Assembly: GCA_950295325.1 (NCBI GenBank)
Contig: OX485805.1
Span: forward strand, 37,437,501-37,501,500
Length of the DNA stretch: 64,000 nt
Reading direction: 5' to 3'
Source: Polytrichum commune
Taxonomy: Eukaryota; Streptophyta; Polytrichopsida; Polytrichales; Polytrichaceae
Shown: positions 9,557-21,900 of the stretch, piece by piece
How the letters are laid out: the number at the start of each line of letters is the position of its first letter
How positions within the stretch are numbered: position 1 is the stretch's first letter
Translations under genes and position numbers: made by a program
Notes under the pieces: model-generated
Seen by the model: the letters and a program-made list of their open reading frames with translations, nothing else
Told to the model about the DNA's origin: nothing
The model's database searches: none

Positions 9557-12500
9557 TTAGTTTGAAGGGGAAGCCTCTTTGAGCATTTTCACCACTTCCC
9601 GCATTACCGGTCGCCTGGTGGGTGAGGTGCTGGTACACATGATGGCCACTTGGAGAAGGGGCTTCAGGTCAAAGGAAGGGAAGCTTACCCTACAATCAAG
9701 AATCTCATCCATCATTCCTTCCTGGTTGTTCTCAAGCTTCTTGTTGACCCACTTCACTAGGTCCTCACCTTCTTCAAAGGTCGGATCTGCCGGTTGCTTC
9801 CCTGTGAGTAGCTCCAGGAGGACAACACCGAAACTGTAGATATCACCTTTTCTTCCAACTTTCAACGTATAGGCATACTCTGAGAAAATCACCAACAATG
9901 GTTGTCAAATTGCTGGCATACCTTTCACATAATCAAAGGTAAGTGGGCCTCAAACACACTCTGCACCCAGTTCTCATAGTATAGGAAACACACAATTAGT
10001 GCAAGATTGTTAGCAAATCCAACTCATACACTTAGCCATTTTACTCAGACTTTTCGAAGCTCATATGAATGCCTTATTCATTATCAAAGTGAAGATCTCG
10101 TGGTCATTAAGTGGTCATAGAAGTCCCCCCAATTATGTTGGCTATCGAGCCTAAAACGGTTGACTTATTTTGAGGACGTAGTTCAATCTCCTTTAAACAC
10201 ATGCCTTTCTGGTGTCCTTTCTTAGATCCACACCTAACCACATACCCCTCAAATACAGGTGTCTACATTTTGGGAGTGTTGGATTAACACTGCTCTACCT
10301 TAGTACATGTCTATTTGACCAAATTCATTTTTATAACGTGGTTCACTGTTTCCTGAACTTGTTTAGTCACAATTAGGTTTGGTTCAAGTCACAGATAGTA
10401 GAAAGGCAAAGATTCAGAACAAGGATGACTGAAGAACAATGTGAAAAATAAATGATATTGGAAGGCATCGTTGGTACAAAGAAGCTAAAGTAGTGCAACT
10501 GGACAACTGCAAAACAAGTTACCAATTGGGATATTATTAGACTTAAAAGCTGGGAGGTCTGGGGATTTAATAGTACCTGGAGCTATGTAACCATACGACC
10601 CAGCAACAGCTGACATAGATTCCAGGCTTCCAGATGCAATTTCAAGCTCCTTGGCTAGCCCGAAATCAGCAATGTGAGCCTGGTAGTCGGAATCTAGCAA
10701 GATGTTGTTAGATTTCACATCCCGATGTGTGATGGACGGATCACAATCATGGTGCAGATACTCCAGACCCTGCAAAATCATACACAGGAAATAAGAACGA
10801 GTTACAAAAGTTGAACAGAACCAGAAAACAAATACTGCTTCTTTTCATTTGTGGGGATCAACCTTAAGAAAGAAAGATGACTCTGATGTTGTCACCAGCG
10901 TGAATTATGATGTTGCTTCATTTTCAAGTTGCTCTAAGTCTATATGTAACCCCAAAACAGGCATTACAAGAATTAGAGGGCCCCCAAAGACTCGTGCCTC
11001 CTTTCAAAGGTGAACACCTTGTACAGGCACAGACAAGTCGGCTAACACTTATCTTCCCCAAGGGCAAGCCCCTAGATTCCCACATGGTTGGTTGAAAATA
11101 TCCAATTCACCTGGATATCCCATTATGACCGGAGTGGACCATGGTGGTAGGCTGCAGTGGAAATAAAGTGCTGGAAGGTCACTCATTCAAGTACTATTCC
11201 GGACTTAGGTGGAATAACCTCGAAGTTCCCATGGGATCTGGGTTAAGGCCTTGGGTTTAAGCCACCCTGATCCACCTTACAAGACAGTAACCACAAAAGA
11301 AGCACAACTAGAAGCTTCTCTAATGTAAGGAACCATCTACCACGGATAGAAAACAGGCAAAAACCGAAGTCCCTGACTATTCAAAATTTTACATTTACCA
11401 GTGCATAACCTCCTACATTATGTCGCATAGTGCCTGACCAGGATAATGCATTTAACACAGCCAGAAGGTACTCGATAGGAATCATGCAATACATGATGTA
11501 GCAGGAGTACAAAAGGGGCTAGAGAAGAAGCAACACCAGTGTCTCGGTTAGCATAAGGGGATATAGTCATGCTCAAATTTCAAGGGTTTACAAGCTGATA
11601 ATATGTACAAACAGCCCTCCTTTCTGAGTGAAGTATGTTCAAGTGCTTTGAACAGAGTCAACTCGGATGAATAATGATGACAAAATGCAAGTGAAATAAC
11701 AATTCAGAATGTTTAATCTTGATATTTTGGATGTCTAATCACAAGTTGCTACATGGTCACCATTATCATGATCAACATCAGCAAGGTACCACCATTTGGA
11801 GAAGCACCAAACAAAACTACAGAACAATAGAAATCAATCGGGAGTTTTTGGAAAAAGTAACATGGCAATGCCAAACAGACTTCTAAAATTGATACGTCAC
11901 ACAAAGTGTCTCCTGTGTCAAAAAAAGATGAAGTTCCATCACAGTCTACATGTTTCAACTCTTTAAATTGTTCATGCCTGGGTACTTGAAAGGAGAAACA
12001 ATAAGGTCCATTTGATATAAGCATGAGTGGACAGTAGTACCTGTGCAGTGCCAAGGGCAATCTGAAATCGCGTATGCCAGTCTAGGGAACCGCCTTTTGT
12101 GCTATGCAATATATCTCCAAGGCTGCCATTAGGCATGTACTCATAAACCAGTAAGTTGGACACCTCATTAGAACAGCAACACAAAAGCTTCACAATATTG
12201 CGGTGCCGTATCTTACCCAATGTCTCAACCTACGCAACACATCACACAAAATTAGTTGACTTAAAAAGTTCATAGCTATACATCCCGTTTCAAAGAGGGT
12301 TTGAGATACTTTGTCCTGCTGCCAGAGCTGATCCATTTGAAGGTTTTCAAAGTGGAAACTCTAGCCTGCAACTCAATCCGATCAACAGTGATTGGACATG
12401 GGCATGTGGCAGCCCACACAAAAATGTCAAACAAAGTTTGTTAATGCATTTCCATAGCAAGCCATGGGATCACATGCCCATAATACAGATATAATACAGA

Positions 12501-15500
12501 GAGTGACTGTAAATAAACCCAATAATTACCACATTCAGCATTTCCTTGTTAGAGTGACGGTGTTTTAGATTTGAGCATTGTCCCTCCAAGTGAGAGTGTA
12601 ATTTCGTTTTAAGGAACACCAAAATACACTCTCACCTTGTTTTTAACTTTTTTCATCATTGAGAATAATTATGGAACAAATGAGAACACAAAACACGACT
12701 CCAGTGGAACCCTGAAACATTAGTTCGTTGTTCCAATGTAACATTGTCATATTTTCCGGGGAGGTGATATACTGTGTGCTAAACTCGAGGGGGCATGGAT
12801 GGGCATGTGCTGACATGTCTATTTCTAGGTGGGTGCTTTAACTACCACCATGGTAAACTACGTTTGGTCACAGAGATCCTCTGCATTAACTAATCACTTT
12901 GTGGGTTAACTCAGTTTATTGGCAAACAAATGTAATCCTCCAACTAATCTATTCTTTTCAATGTTTGAAGTCATCATCCTCTTGAATTCACATTCTCAAG
13001 CCATGAAGTAACATCTTCAATGTAGATGGTTCATACCTCAGCTTGAAAGCCACTGTCCTGAAAATGATCATGTTTGTCGTTCCCTATACCAAGTTTCTTG
13101 ACAGCCACAATCTGTCCATCTGCAAGTATAGACTTGTACACTCTACCAGATCTACCGCTCCCAATCAAATCCACCTCCTTCAAGTTGGTCACCTCATAAT
13201 CACGAATTGTCAGTTTATGGAAAGAAGTGAGGTGCCACACATCATCTTGACCTTGGATTGTTCTTCTCTGTACACAGCACTTGAAAGGCTTATAGCTTCT
13301 GCAAAAGCAACACAACGCTACAGACACAAGGATGATTATCCCAGCTGTGAAAAGTCCAGCCAAGGCAGCCCACACTCTTGCAGTCCTATGGGCTGCTGTA
13401 TGTATTCGCAAGGGGTCATCACCATAGACAATGCACTTCTCCGATGTGCACAGATATGGGTTGCCATGTGTGTTCGCCACTTGTTGAAGATTCCAGGGTA
13501 CCATCCCGGAAAGATTGTTGTATGAAACATCCAGCATTGTGAGCCGAAGGGTGGACAACACAGAAGGTAATACCCCAGACAACCGGTTGTGGGATAAGTC
13601 AAGCACCAATAGATTGGTGAGGCTGCCAAATTCAAGAGGTATGCCTCCAACAAACTCATTTCTTGAGAGGTTCAACCCATTCAGCTCCCTGCAGTTTCCA
13701 AGCTGCGGTGGCACAGTGCCGGTAAAGCTGTTTCCACCTAAAGCAAGCTCATTTATCTGATGAAGTTCACCTAGTTCTTCAGGAATTTTACCACCAAATC
13801 TATTCCCGGACACATCCAACCTATGGAGAGCTGTGAGGTTTCCAATGCAGCGAGGAAGTGGACCACTGAATTTGTTGTTTTGAATCTGAAGCTCACCTAA
13901 GCGAATTGCACCTCCAATGCTGCTCGGAATGACACCCTCCAGCTGGTTATTCTGCATCGAAAGAATTTCCACAAGAGGTAATCCCCAGACACCATCCGGG
14001 ACATATCCCGAAACGGCGTTGTACTCAAACCGCACCCGGGTGAGGGTTGAGCAATTTCCATAAGCCTCAGATATTGAGCCTGTGAAGTTGTTCCTGAAAA
14101 ACTCAAGCTCCTGTAAAACTTGTCCGTCACAGAGGTTTGGAGGTACCAAACCAGAAAGAAGGTTTGTTGACACATCAAACCTCACAAGTTTGCAAGATCT
14201 CCCCAAACCATGGGGAACTTCACCAGTGAACAGGTTGGTGAAAATGACAAACTCTGTGAGAGCTACAAGGTTTGCAATTCCTGCTGGAATGGATCCCTCA
14301 AATTTGTTCTGATAAAGATGCAAGACACTCAAACTTGACAGGTTTGTGATTGACACAGGAACTGTTCCACTGAGGTTGTTCATTGCCACGTCCAGTTGGG
14401 ACAGGCTCTTCAAGTTGCCAAGATCGGATGGTAACTCTCCGGACAAGTGGTTGGAGTAGAGCTCAACACCGGTCAAACTTGTTGCTAGTGTGAGTGACCT
14501 GGGTACACCCCCTGTCAACCTGTTCTCCGAAAGATCAAGTTTAACAAGCTGGGTTAAGTTTGCAAAGATTTCTGGAATTGGGCCTTCAAGCATGTTGTGG
14601 TTCAAGAACAAGGTGTCCAGGTTGAGGAGAACCCCCAGGAACTCTGGGATTTCTCCTACCAAGTTACAAAAGGAAAGATCTAAAATTCTCATGTTTGGCA
14701 TTGCTGCTAACCACATAGGAATTGGTCCCGAAGTGAGATTCATAGTGCTCAACATAAGCACCTCCAATTTGGTGAAATTGGCAAACCAGGATGGAATTTC
14801 AATTGCAGTGAAGTTGGCCAAGCCCAAGTGAAGCTCTCTTAGCTCACGAAGCTTCCCAAGACTTGAGGGAAGAAATCCAGAGAAACTTGCTGCGAACAGG
14901 TTGAGCTTCTGTAGGGATGTTAAAGTCCCCAGTGCATCCGGGATTGGCCCGGTAAAACTTGAGTAGGAAAGATCAAGAGTTTGGAGCATGTGCAGGTTCG
15001 AAATTTCCAGTGGTATGACGCCTTCCATATAAGTGGAGCGCAAATTGAGGTGTTTGAGGTTGCTGCAGTTGAATAGATCAGAAGGAATGGTGCCACTGAG
15101 ATTTGTGTTTCCTACATCCAGGCTCGCCAAATTCTTCAACCGGCCTAAACACATGCCAACCCATGTGCAATCTCGTCACATCCATCATACAACCATTCAT
15201 TTTCTTTCAAAGCCACGATATGGGCAATGCATTTCTTCTAGTGAGAAGACTTTGGTCCCAACATTACGACCGCTATACACAACTTGCTGTCACTCTTATC
15301 AACAAAAACACGCGTCATGGAAATTCCATATACTCCTGCCTCTCAAAAGCACATAAATCCATCAGACGCCTCAAGAATGTAGACAGAAGAACCGGCCTAG
15401 ACACATGCAAACCCACAAAAATCTCGTCACATCCGTCACACGACCACCGTTTTTCTTCCAAAGCCACGACATGGGAAATTCATTTCTTGCAGTACGAAGA

Positions 15501-16212
15501 CTTAGGTCCCAATATTACAACCGCCATTCATGCAACTTGCTGTCATTCTTATCACCAAAATAATGTTTAGTTCAGTACTGAATCTTTTGACACGATTTTG
15601 TTGAAATTTAGTAGACTGTGAATGAAATGAAACTTTCAGGTTGAGCATGTAAGTTTCATAAAATCTTCATTATGAGCCTGGTAATCTTATTATGCCCAAA
15701 TACGATATTAATCAAGTAATGGCAATAGAGATTGAAAAGAGACCCCTAACCTATACATATTCTAGGTCGGTGTGCTGAGGAGATTACACCTGCTGCGGAA
15801 GGCCAAGAATAAAATTCTTTAAGCCATAGAGCATACATCCATATCATACCTCAAGAATCTAGACAGAAAATGTGGATTAAGTCAAGGAGAAAATCTGCAC
15901 GAGTAAATGAGGCTCACCTAATCCGACTGGCATTGCACCGGAGACATTGAGCGCCGAGAGATTGAGTCCCGTGACCACACCCGAAGTGCACCACACCCCA
16001 GTCCAATTGCAGGGTAGCACGTCTACAATCATCCAGTCACTGAGCTCGTTGCTTCCATCGGTAATGTTTCCTTTGAATTCCAGCAACACTTCAGCTTCCA
16101 CGGAGTGACTAGAGTGGTTGCTCAGAGACTTCGCCTGCCTGAGAGGGAGCACTAGTACCAGGAACACCATGGCTATCCATAGCTGCTTCCCATCCTTAGT
16201 TGCCATGTTCAT
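9557..16212 (-). CDS. LRR receptor-like protein kinase, subfamily XI (HAESA-like)
   Basis: This is a complete five-exon gene: 16212-15918, 15144-13037, 12229-12041, 10769-10577, 9879-9557. All borders are GT-AG and in phase, giving 1035 aa. A signal peptide (about residues 1-29) precedes an LRR N-cap with CNWTGVWC, about 23 LRRs, a transmembrane helix (689-713) and a Ser/Thr kinase domain. The kinase keeps the glycine loop GSGRSGRVY (from 760), VAVKK with Lys781, HRD (879-881), DFG (899-901) and APE (927-929, made across the last splice), so it should be active. Motifs such as [20 protein letters not shown] and YMPNGSLGD are typical of the HAESA/CEPR branch, which perceives small secreted peptides at the plasma membrane; the ligand here is unknown. 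The first ATG is at 16212, and a better-context ATG lies at 16206 (AACATGGCA). Four introns is more than usual for seed-plant relatives. Confidence 0.94.
15138..15562. repeat. Direct duplication across the exon 2 acceptor of the receptor kinase
   Basis: Units at 15138-15310 and 15390-15562 (offset 252 bp) both begin AACCGGCCTA and share CATTTCTT, GGTCCCAA and CAACTTGCTGTCA blocks. Unit 1 spans the real acceptor of exon 2 (AG at 15146-15145). Unit 2 keeps an AG at the matching place (complement GTGTCTAG before GCCGG), so it carries a decoy acceptor inside intron 1. Confidence 0.8.
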
Positions 16213-16217
16213 GCCGG

Positions 16218-16883
16218 CCAACAAACAAACAAACAGGTGCTCACTGCCTATGGCTATTAGACCATTTTCGCCATGATGCTCCGATTTCAGCAGGGATTAA
16301 CAAATGACTTTGCTCTTCCATCCGATTGTATATCCGATTCTTTGTGCCTTCTCTTTCCTCTCTATATATATATAAATATATCCCTCTGTTTGGTCAGTCA
16401 AGAAGCTCATGTGCAGCTTGCTCGTAGCTCCTCCACCAGAAATTCCGAAAGTCCAATGCATCTCCTTCCAACCAAGTCTATACCAACTCCACAAGAGCTC
16501 GAGCTGTACACATGTTGCACATACTCTCCGGTGTAGCCAGCCAACAAACAGACAAACAAACAAACAGGTGGTCACTACCTATGCACTGCTAGGTCACTTT
16601 TCCTGGACACGCCATGATGCAGCTCCAAATTCAGCAAAGATTGACAAATGATTTGAATTGCTCTTCAATCCATCCGATTGCACTCCCACTCTTTGTTGCA
16701 TGTTCCTGCTTCCTCTAAATATATGTATCCCTATGTTTGGTCAATCAAGAAGCTCATGTGCAGCTTGGAAGTAGCTCCTGTACCAGAAATTTTGAAACTT
16801 CAATGCTGCAAGACCGGATCTCCTTCCTACCAAGCCCGCACTAACTCCACAAGAGCTTGAACTGTACACGTGTTGCACATACA
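16218..16883. repeat. Tandem duplication of the receptor-kinase 5' flank
   Basis: Unit 1 (16218-16524) and unit 2 (16541-16883) share, in order, CCAACAAACA, CGCCATGATG, TTTGGTCA with CAAGAAGCTCATGTGCAGCTT, CCAGAAATT, AACTCCACAAGAGCT and TGTTGCACATAC. Unit 1 is the immediate promoter and leader of the kinase. Unit 2 is an older copy upstream, so promoter elements are probably present twice. Confidence 0.85.
16362..16380 (-). promoter_or_regulatory. TATA box of the receptor-kinase gene
   Basis: Read on the minus strand this is TATATTTATATATATATAG, about 150 bp before the start codon. It implies transcription starting near 16330 and a leader of roughly 120 nt. The duplicated upstream unit has only a weaker counterpart (near 16717-16734). 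Confidence 0.5.
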
Positions 16884-16889
16884 GCACAT

Positions 16890-18023
16890 TCAACAATGTA
16901 GAGACAGATATTCTCTCTTGTGATGCTTATCCAGTATACAGGCAGTGTGCTGAAAGTAATTCATATGACCGATCTGGGGATACACCTTTTCGTCTCGGCC
17001 ATTCGTTCGACAGTAATTCTTTCCATATGCAGGATTGGGTTCATACACACCACTGGCCATTCCTGCCACTTGTTTCTCCTTCCCTTGCAATTCGGCTGCA
17101 GCAGACATTCTGCCAGCAGCTACCCATGACAGTAGAACAAAGTCAGGAGAAAACTACAAAACCACGGCTACATTAAGAAAATTACTTGGAACCAGCTAAT
17201 AGCCCCTTGCCACTATCCTTCAAGTGGAGATGATGGAAGCATCGCAATAGTCCGATATACACACCGGTACAGGCATTCAAAGGAGATAGTAGGCAATGTC
17301 GGCCTCAACTTCAACTCCTCTGTCTCCGACTCTAGCTAAGGTAGGGGCTACATTAAAATATGAGCTGAAATTTCAGCCCAGACATACAGTATTCTTGAAA
17401 ACAAGCAACTATCTTTTTGTAATCTTCAAGAAGGTAAGACAAGCACCAGACTCAAACCGTAAGAAAGCACAACACTCCAAATTAAGTCGCGCACACAACC
17501 GACCAGGAAGAAGCTAAATTCACCGAGGCAATTGAACATCCCCAGCCAATGCACCTAAACCCACATCACAACACACCACATTCTCTCCACCGGTGACGAC
17601 AGGTAGACTCGGAATCTTCAACACGGTAAGACTAGCAACAGACTTCAACGAAAAGAAAGCACAACGCTCTAAATTAAGTCACAGACAACCAGTCAGCAAA
17701 GAAGCTAAATCACCGAGGAAATTCCACATTCCCAGCCCATGCGCCTAAATGCATACCAAATAGAATCGCATGACATCACATTCTCTCCAACGGTGGCGAC
17801 GGGTAAGAATCGGTGGCTGGTGGCATAAATGCAGGCATAGTACCAATGACGCGTCCTGTGCACTTATGGCTAAGACTAGGTAAGCACCTACAAAGAGTGC
17901 GAGGTTCAAGTTGTCAGGCCACTGAGGCTGCTTTACAGCCAAAGAACGACGATTCCGTGTAAAATTTGGAGCGGAATCGGACGTCGTTTGTTGGCAAGCT
18001 GGGGAGGTTCTGAGGTCGGCCAT
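16890..18023 (-). CDS. Candidate small gene, product unknown, structure unresolved
   Basis: An ATG at 18023 in strong context (GCCATGGCC) opens a frame MADLRTSPACQQTT... for about 45 codons, ending NLNLALF at a donor-like GTAGGTGC (17891-17884). Two continuations are possible from the acceptor CTACCTTAG ending at 17336. Joined in phase 1, exon 2 (17335-17277) gives a 64-aa protein ending ADIAYYLL. Joined in phase 0, exon 2 can splice near 17266 to a third exon beginning AATGTCTGCTGC just before 17108 and ending at 16890, which adds ELQGKEKQVAGMASG. I recognise no family. The intron holds two tandem copies of a 190-bp unit. Antisense or spurious coding is possible. Confidence 0.3.
17427..17805. 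repeat. Tandem duplication, about 190-bp unit x2
   Basis: Units at about 17430-17605 and 17622-17805 share GGTAAGAC, AAGAAAGCACAAC, AAATTAAGTC, GAAGCTAAAT, CACCGAGG and ACATTCTCTCCA. They lie inside the putative intron of the small candidate gene. Confidence 0.8.
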
Positions 18024-18923
18024 GGCGGTGGGAATGGGGAATGTGAGAAGGCATGGCCAATGTGGTTGGCCAAGGACGGACGGAGACGGGTGGGGTTCGG
18101 ATGCAGCCAAAGGACGCTCTGACGCTGCAACTGCATCCTTGCTCACAGGACACACACACGAAGAGAGGCAGAAATCTACACCATCTTTAGATTTTAGAGA
18201 ATCTGGGTGCCAATCAGCTAGTCTGTCCATGTCAGCTTTGTGGGTTCGGACAGCACCCCTCCCGAATGACACGTTGTAGAGTGCCTGCTTTTCATGGATG
18301 GAGAGTCAGTCACTTGTGAGAACTAAGTTATATACGCCACACATGTTTTTGTTTCCAGTCAATTATTTTAGTTATTGTATCAACAGTAATTGCTTTCTTG
18401 TGATATTTAGAGCAAGCGTCTCGCACAAATAGATGCACTGAAGCCAACACTTGAATCATTTGCAAATGGCAGCCCAACGAATGTTGGAAAGAGATCACTG
18501 CGAACACAGTTGCCACCACTTCTGAAATACTGATTCGACCAATTATTAGAGGTAAGCAATTCCCAACGCCATCGTGGATTGAAACATCTTCCAAAACAAC
18601 CATAACAACTTCAGTTGTTGCATGGACATGGACATGTACATCGTTCCATTTTATTTACCTATTCTTTAGGATAATCAATGTCTTTCAATCAAAAGAAAAT
18701 TCTCATGTCGTCTATTTCAGAAACAGAAAAATAAGAAAAAGAGATTTTTTGATAGGTTTGTTGCATCCATATCAGAACAAAGTGCATTTCTTTCTTCACC
18801 ATTGAATTCAGCTTACAACATTATATAGAAAATGAAGCACTATATTATTTACAAGAGAATTCACACTAGATTACAAACTCAGTGGAGTAAGCATTACATA
18901 ATTTGATTTAATGCTTTACGCTG
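18024..18923. other. Spacer between the candidate small gene and the PqaA-like gene
   Basis: The proximal 300 bp are GC-richer and could be the leader and promoter of the small candidate gene. The rest, to 18923, is the presumed 3' trailer of the PqaA-like gene. No other coding sequence is visible. Confidence 0.4.
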
Positions 18924-21900
18924 TCAAACCAAGGCTCCGTGGCAACTGACTCCATTGCAATCTGAGAATGGGTAATCATCAGGAACAATTACGGCCTCAG
19001 TGGAGAATATGAAAGGGGAGGACCTTTGGGGACCATGAAATTTTAGCTCCACATAGAAAGCAGCATATCCCTCCTGGCAAAACATTCACCCATATTTTGT
19101 CATTTTGAACTTTCATTTACAAAAAACTTACTGGTTCTATGAAAGCCTTGAATTGATCAATGCTGACTATACATGAACTATTCTCAAAGATTAGCCAAAC
19201 AGGACAAGATGATCATCATATTGTTGTGAAGGAAGAAATCCTGCACCTTGGGCATGCCAATCGTGGCAATATAGGTGATAACTCCAGCTTTGAACGTCTC
19301 CAACATGTTCGGCTTTAGTTTCCGGGGTTGGAAAAATATTGGTTGAAAGCACATTCCACTCGCAGTAAATGTAGAGCTACAGAAATAAAACATCCCACGT
19401 AAGCCAAATGCATGCATTTTCAACGTGTTGCAAGTTGGGATATCCCATATACTCACATATTCATCAAAGGTTCATGAAAGCACATACAAGCATTTTGATG
19501 GCATACTACTGTCGAGGCATTTCTGTAGTTCATCTATGACTTGCTTCTTGCTGTACAAAATGCAGGACATGAGGACCTAAATTCTGGTACACTTAATTTG
19601 CACAATTGTCTGGTTATCTTGAAAGCATATTCAGGTTATTTTATGATATAATTATGTACATGAGCTAGAAATCACGGAACCTTCCCTATTGTGTGCACAT
19701 AATAGCGTGCAACTTCCAACGTGAAAATAAATAAGATAAGTATTTTTAAAATACCAGTTCCCCAAATCTGCTGTAAGCCATCGAAAATCTCGTCGCCCAT
19801 TGCTTGGGATGGTGTGGGCCGACCACAATATAACTTTCAAAGGTTCCTCACTTGTATGCACAATGAGGATTCCAAGGGTTTTGTCAATCTCCCACCAATA
19901 ATTAGGCCGAGCAGTAGCTCCTTGGCCTCCAATATTCATCATAATATTGAGTGGTAATTTTACCGAACTCTTCAACTTCCACCGATCCATAGCAATACTT
20001 AAATGGAAAGCCTCTATAGATGCCAACAGCTGCAACAACAGGACAATTTGTCATAAATAAACACTTAATAATGAAGATGATAAAAATAAGAATTGAGAAG
20101 TTGAAGGCAACCTTCTAACTATCTTCTACAAAAGTTGTTCAAAACAAGACAAGAACAACAGAAGACTTACCTTTGGGAAACCTGTCGCAAGGCTGTGATC
20201 AGTGTTGGGTAAGATAAGGTGATGCTTCTCACCCTTAAGGTCATTCCAGAAAAAGTAGCTGCAATATTTTACATAACTATATTAGCCAACGTCATCTATG
20301 CACACTTCAAGTGGTTCACATCCCATACCAGAACGTTTTCACATACACAAAGTAAACTTGAGAAAATGTGAACTGAAAATCCATATCATTGAGAATAACA
20401 ACCTAGGACTGGCTTTCAATAAAAAGCATTTCACCGCTTTCACAAGTAACCTTGAGTTCGCTTCATTTAAAAAAAGATTTCAAACTGTTTTTAATATTAA
20501 TTCCAAACAAGACAAGCAAGAACAACATAAATCCCTCATTGAAGTGCTTGATTAGCTAAAAAATTCCACCAATCTGCTCGGAACCTGAAGACACATTCCA
20601 GGATTTAGGCAAAGTGGGTTTTGTGCAGTACGTGTCATCCAAAAGGAAAAACTCATCATTCGAAGAGCTGATGAGGAGTTTTGGCATGGTGAGTCGGTCA
20701 ATATACACATATGGGTCAACAATTGCCTGGTTCAAAAATATATAATATCAGTAACAAATGCAGTGAAGGCCACATGTACAAGCTGAAAATATCTTTGAGG
20801 GCCTTAAGTTCTAGAAACATTATTTATTTAGAGTAGCAAAAAGCTAACCCTGATTTTACAGTATAAGATCACAATTAGAAAATCACCAAAAGAACAGGTA
20901 CGTACACTCACCATGAGTTGGGAAAACTCTAATGTGTCTAAATTTGCAGTTACATTGCACAGATGGTATGGCGCAAATGATATTGGCCAACCACCCAATG
21001 AGCGGTAAAAATGATGCAGGTTTTCTACTGACTTCAGCAAATCCATGACCATGGGTACTATGCCCACGATTCTCTGCAGAAACATTCAAAAAACCAGTCC
21101 GTCTTGTTGAGGCATCTTCTGCCAAGCTCTATAAGATGCTATAGTTTTACTTTCTTTAAATCACCTCCAAACAGACAGATGAACGAACAAACAAAAAGTG
21201 GAATGACATTTACTTGACATCCTTCATAGCAACTCTTTCCAACATTAAACTTGTAGTGGTTTAGTTTTCATGTTCGAGTAGCTAGAGAACTAATAATTTA
21301 ATCACATCGTCACTGAAGAGAGTACAAGGGCAAATAACACTATAAACAATGACATAAGTAACATCATTACACTAAATATCCCAATTAGTGAGAGTGGGCT
21401 AACAGTGAGGATGGGAAATTAGTGAAGGTGATACTAAATTTCTTTACACTATGAATTAGTGCCACCAAAAGATCTAGGAAGCATTGTTCTACCTGGCACT
21501 TGGCACTATTCACTTAAAGTACCGGCACTTGGCATGAAAGTAACAGCACTTGGCATTATTCACTGACAAGCATGTAGCACACACTAATCTCAAGCACGCA
21601 CTAATTTTCTTGAAATCTATGGGAAATGAGCATAGAATTTTCCGTATTCATGAATTTAGTGTCACTCAGTAAAAATTTCAGCTCTAGGTAACTTTTGCAA
21701 TTTGGCTAGAATGTGCGTGTTGCTTGAATTAGTACCACCCTCACTAATTGGTATATTTAGTGTAGTCAAATTATTTGAGACTTGCGCCTCCCTTGTGTTT
21801 CAGGTTAACTTGGGTATGAAAATGCCAATAAATGTTTTACAAAGAGCATACCTTGTCTACAGCCCCTGCTAGCCATGTTGTCCACCCACGTTTACTAGCA

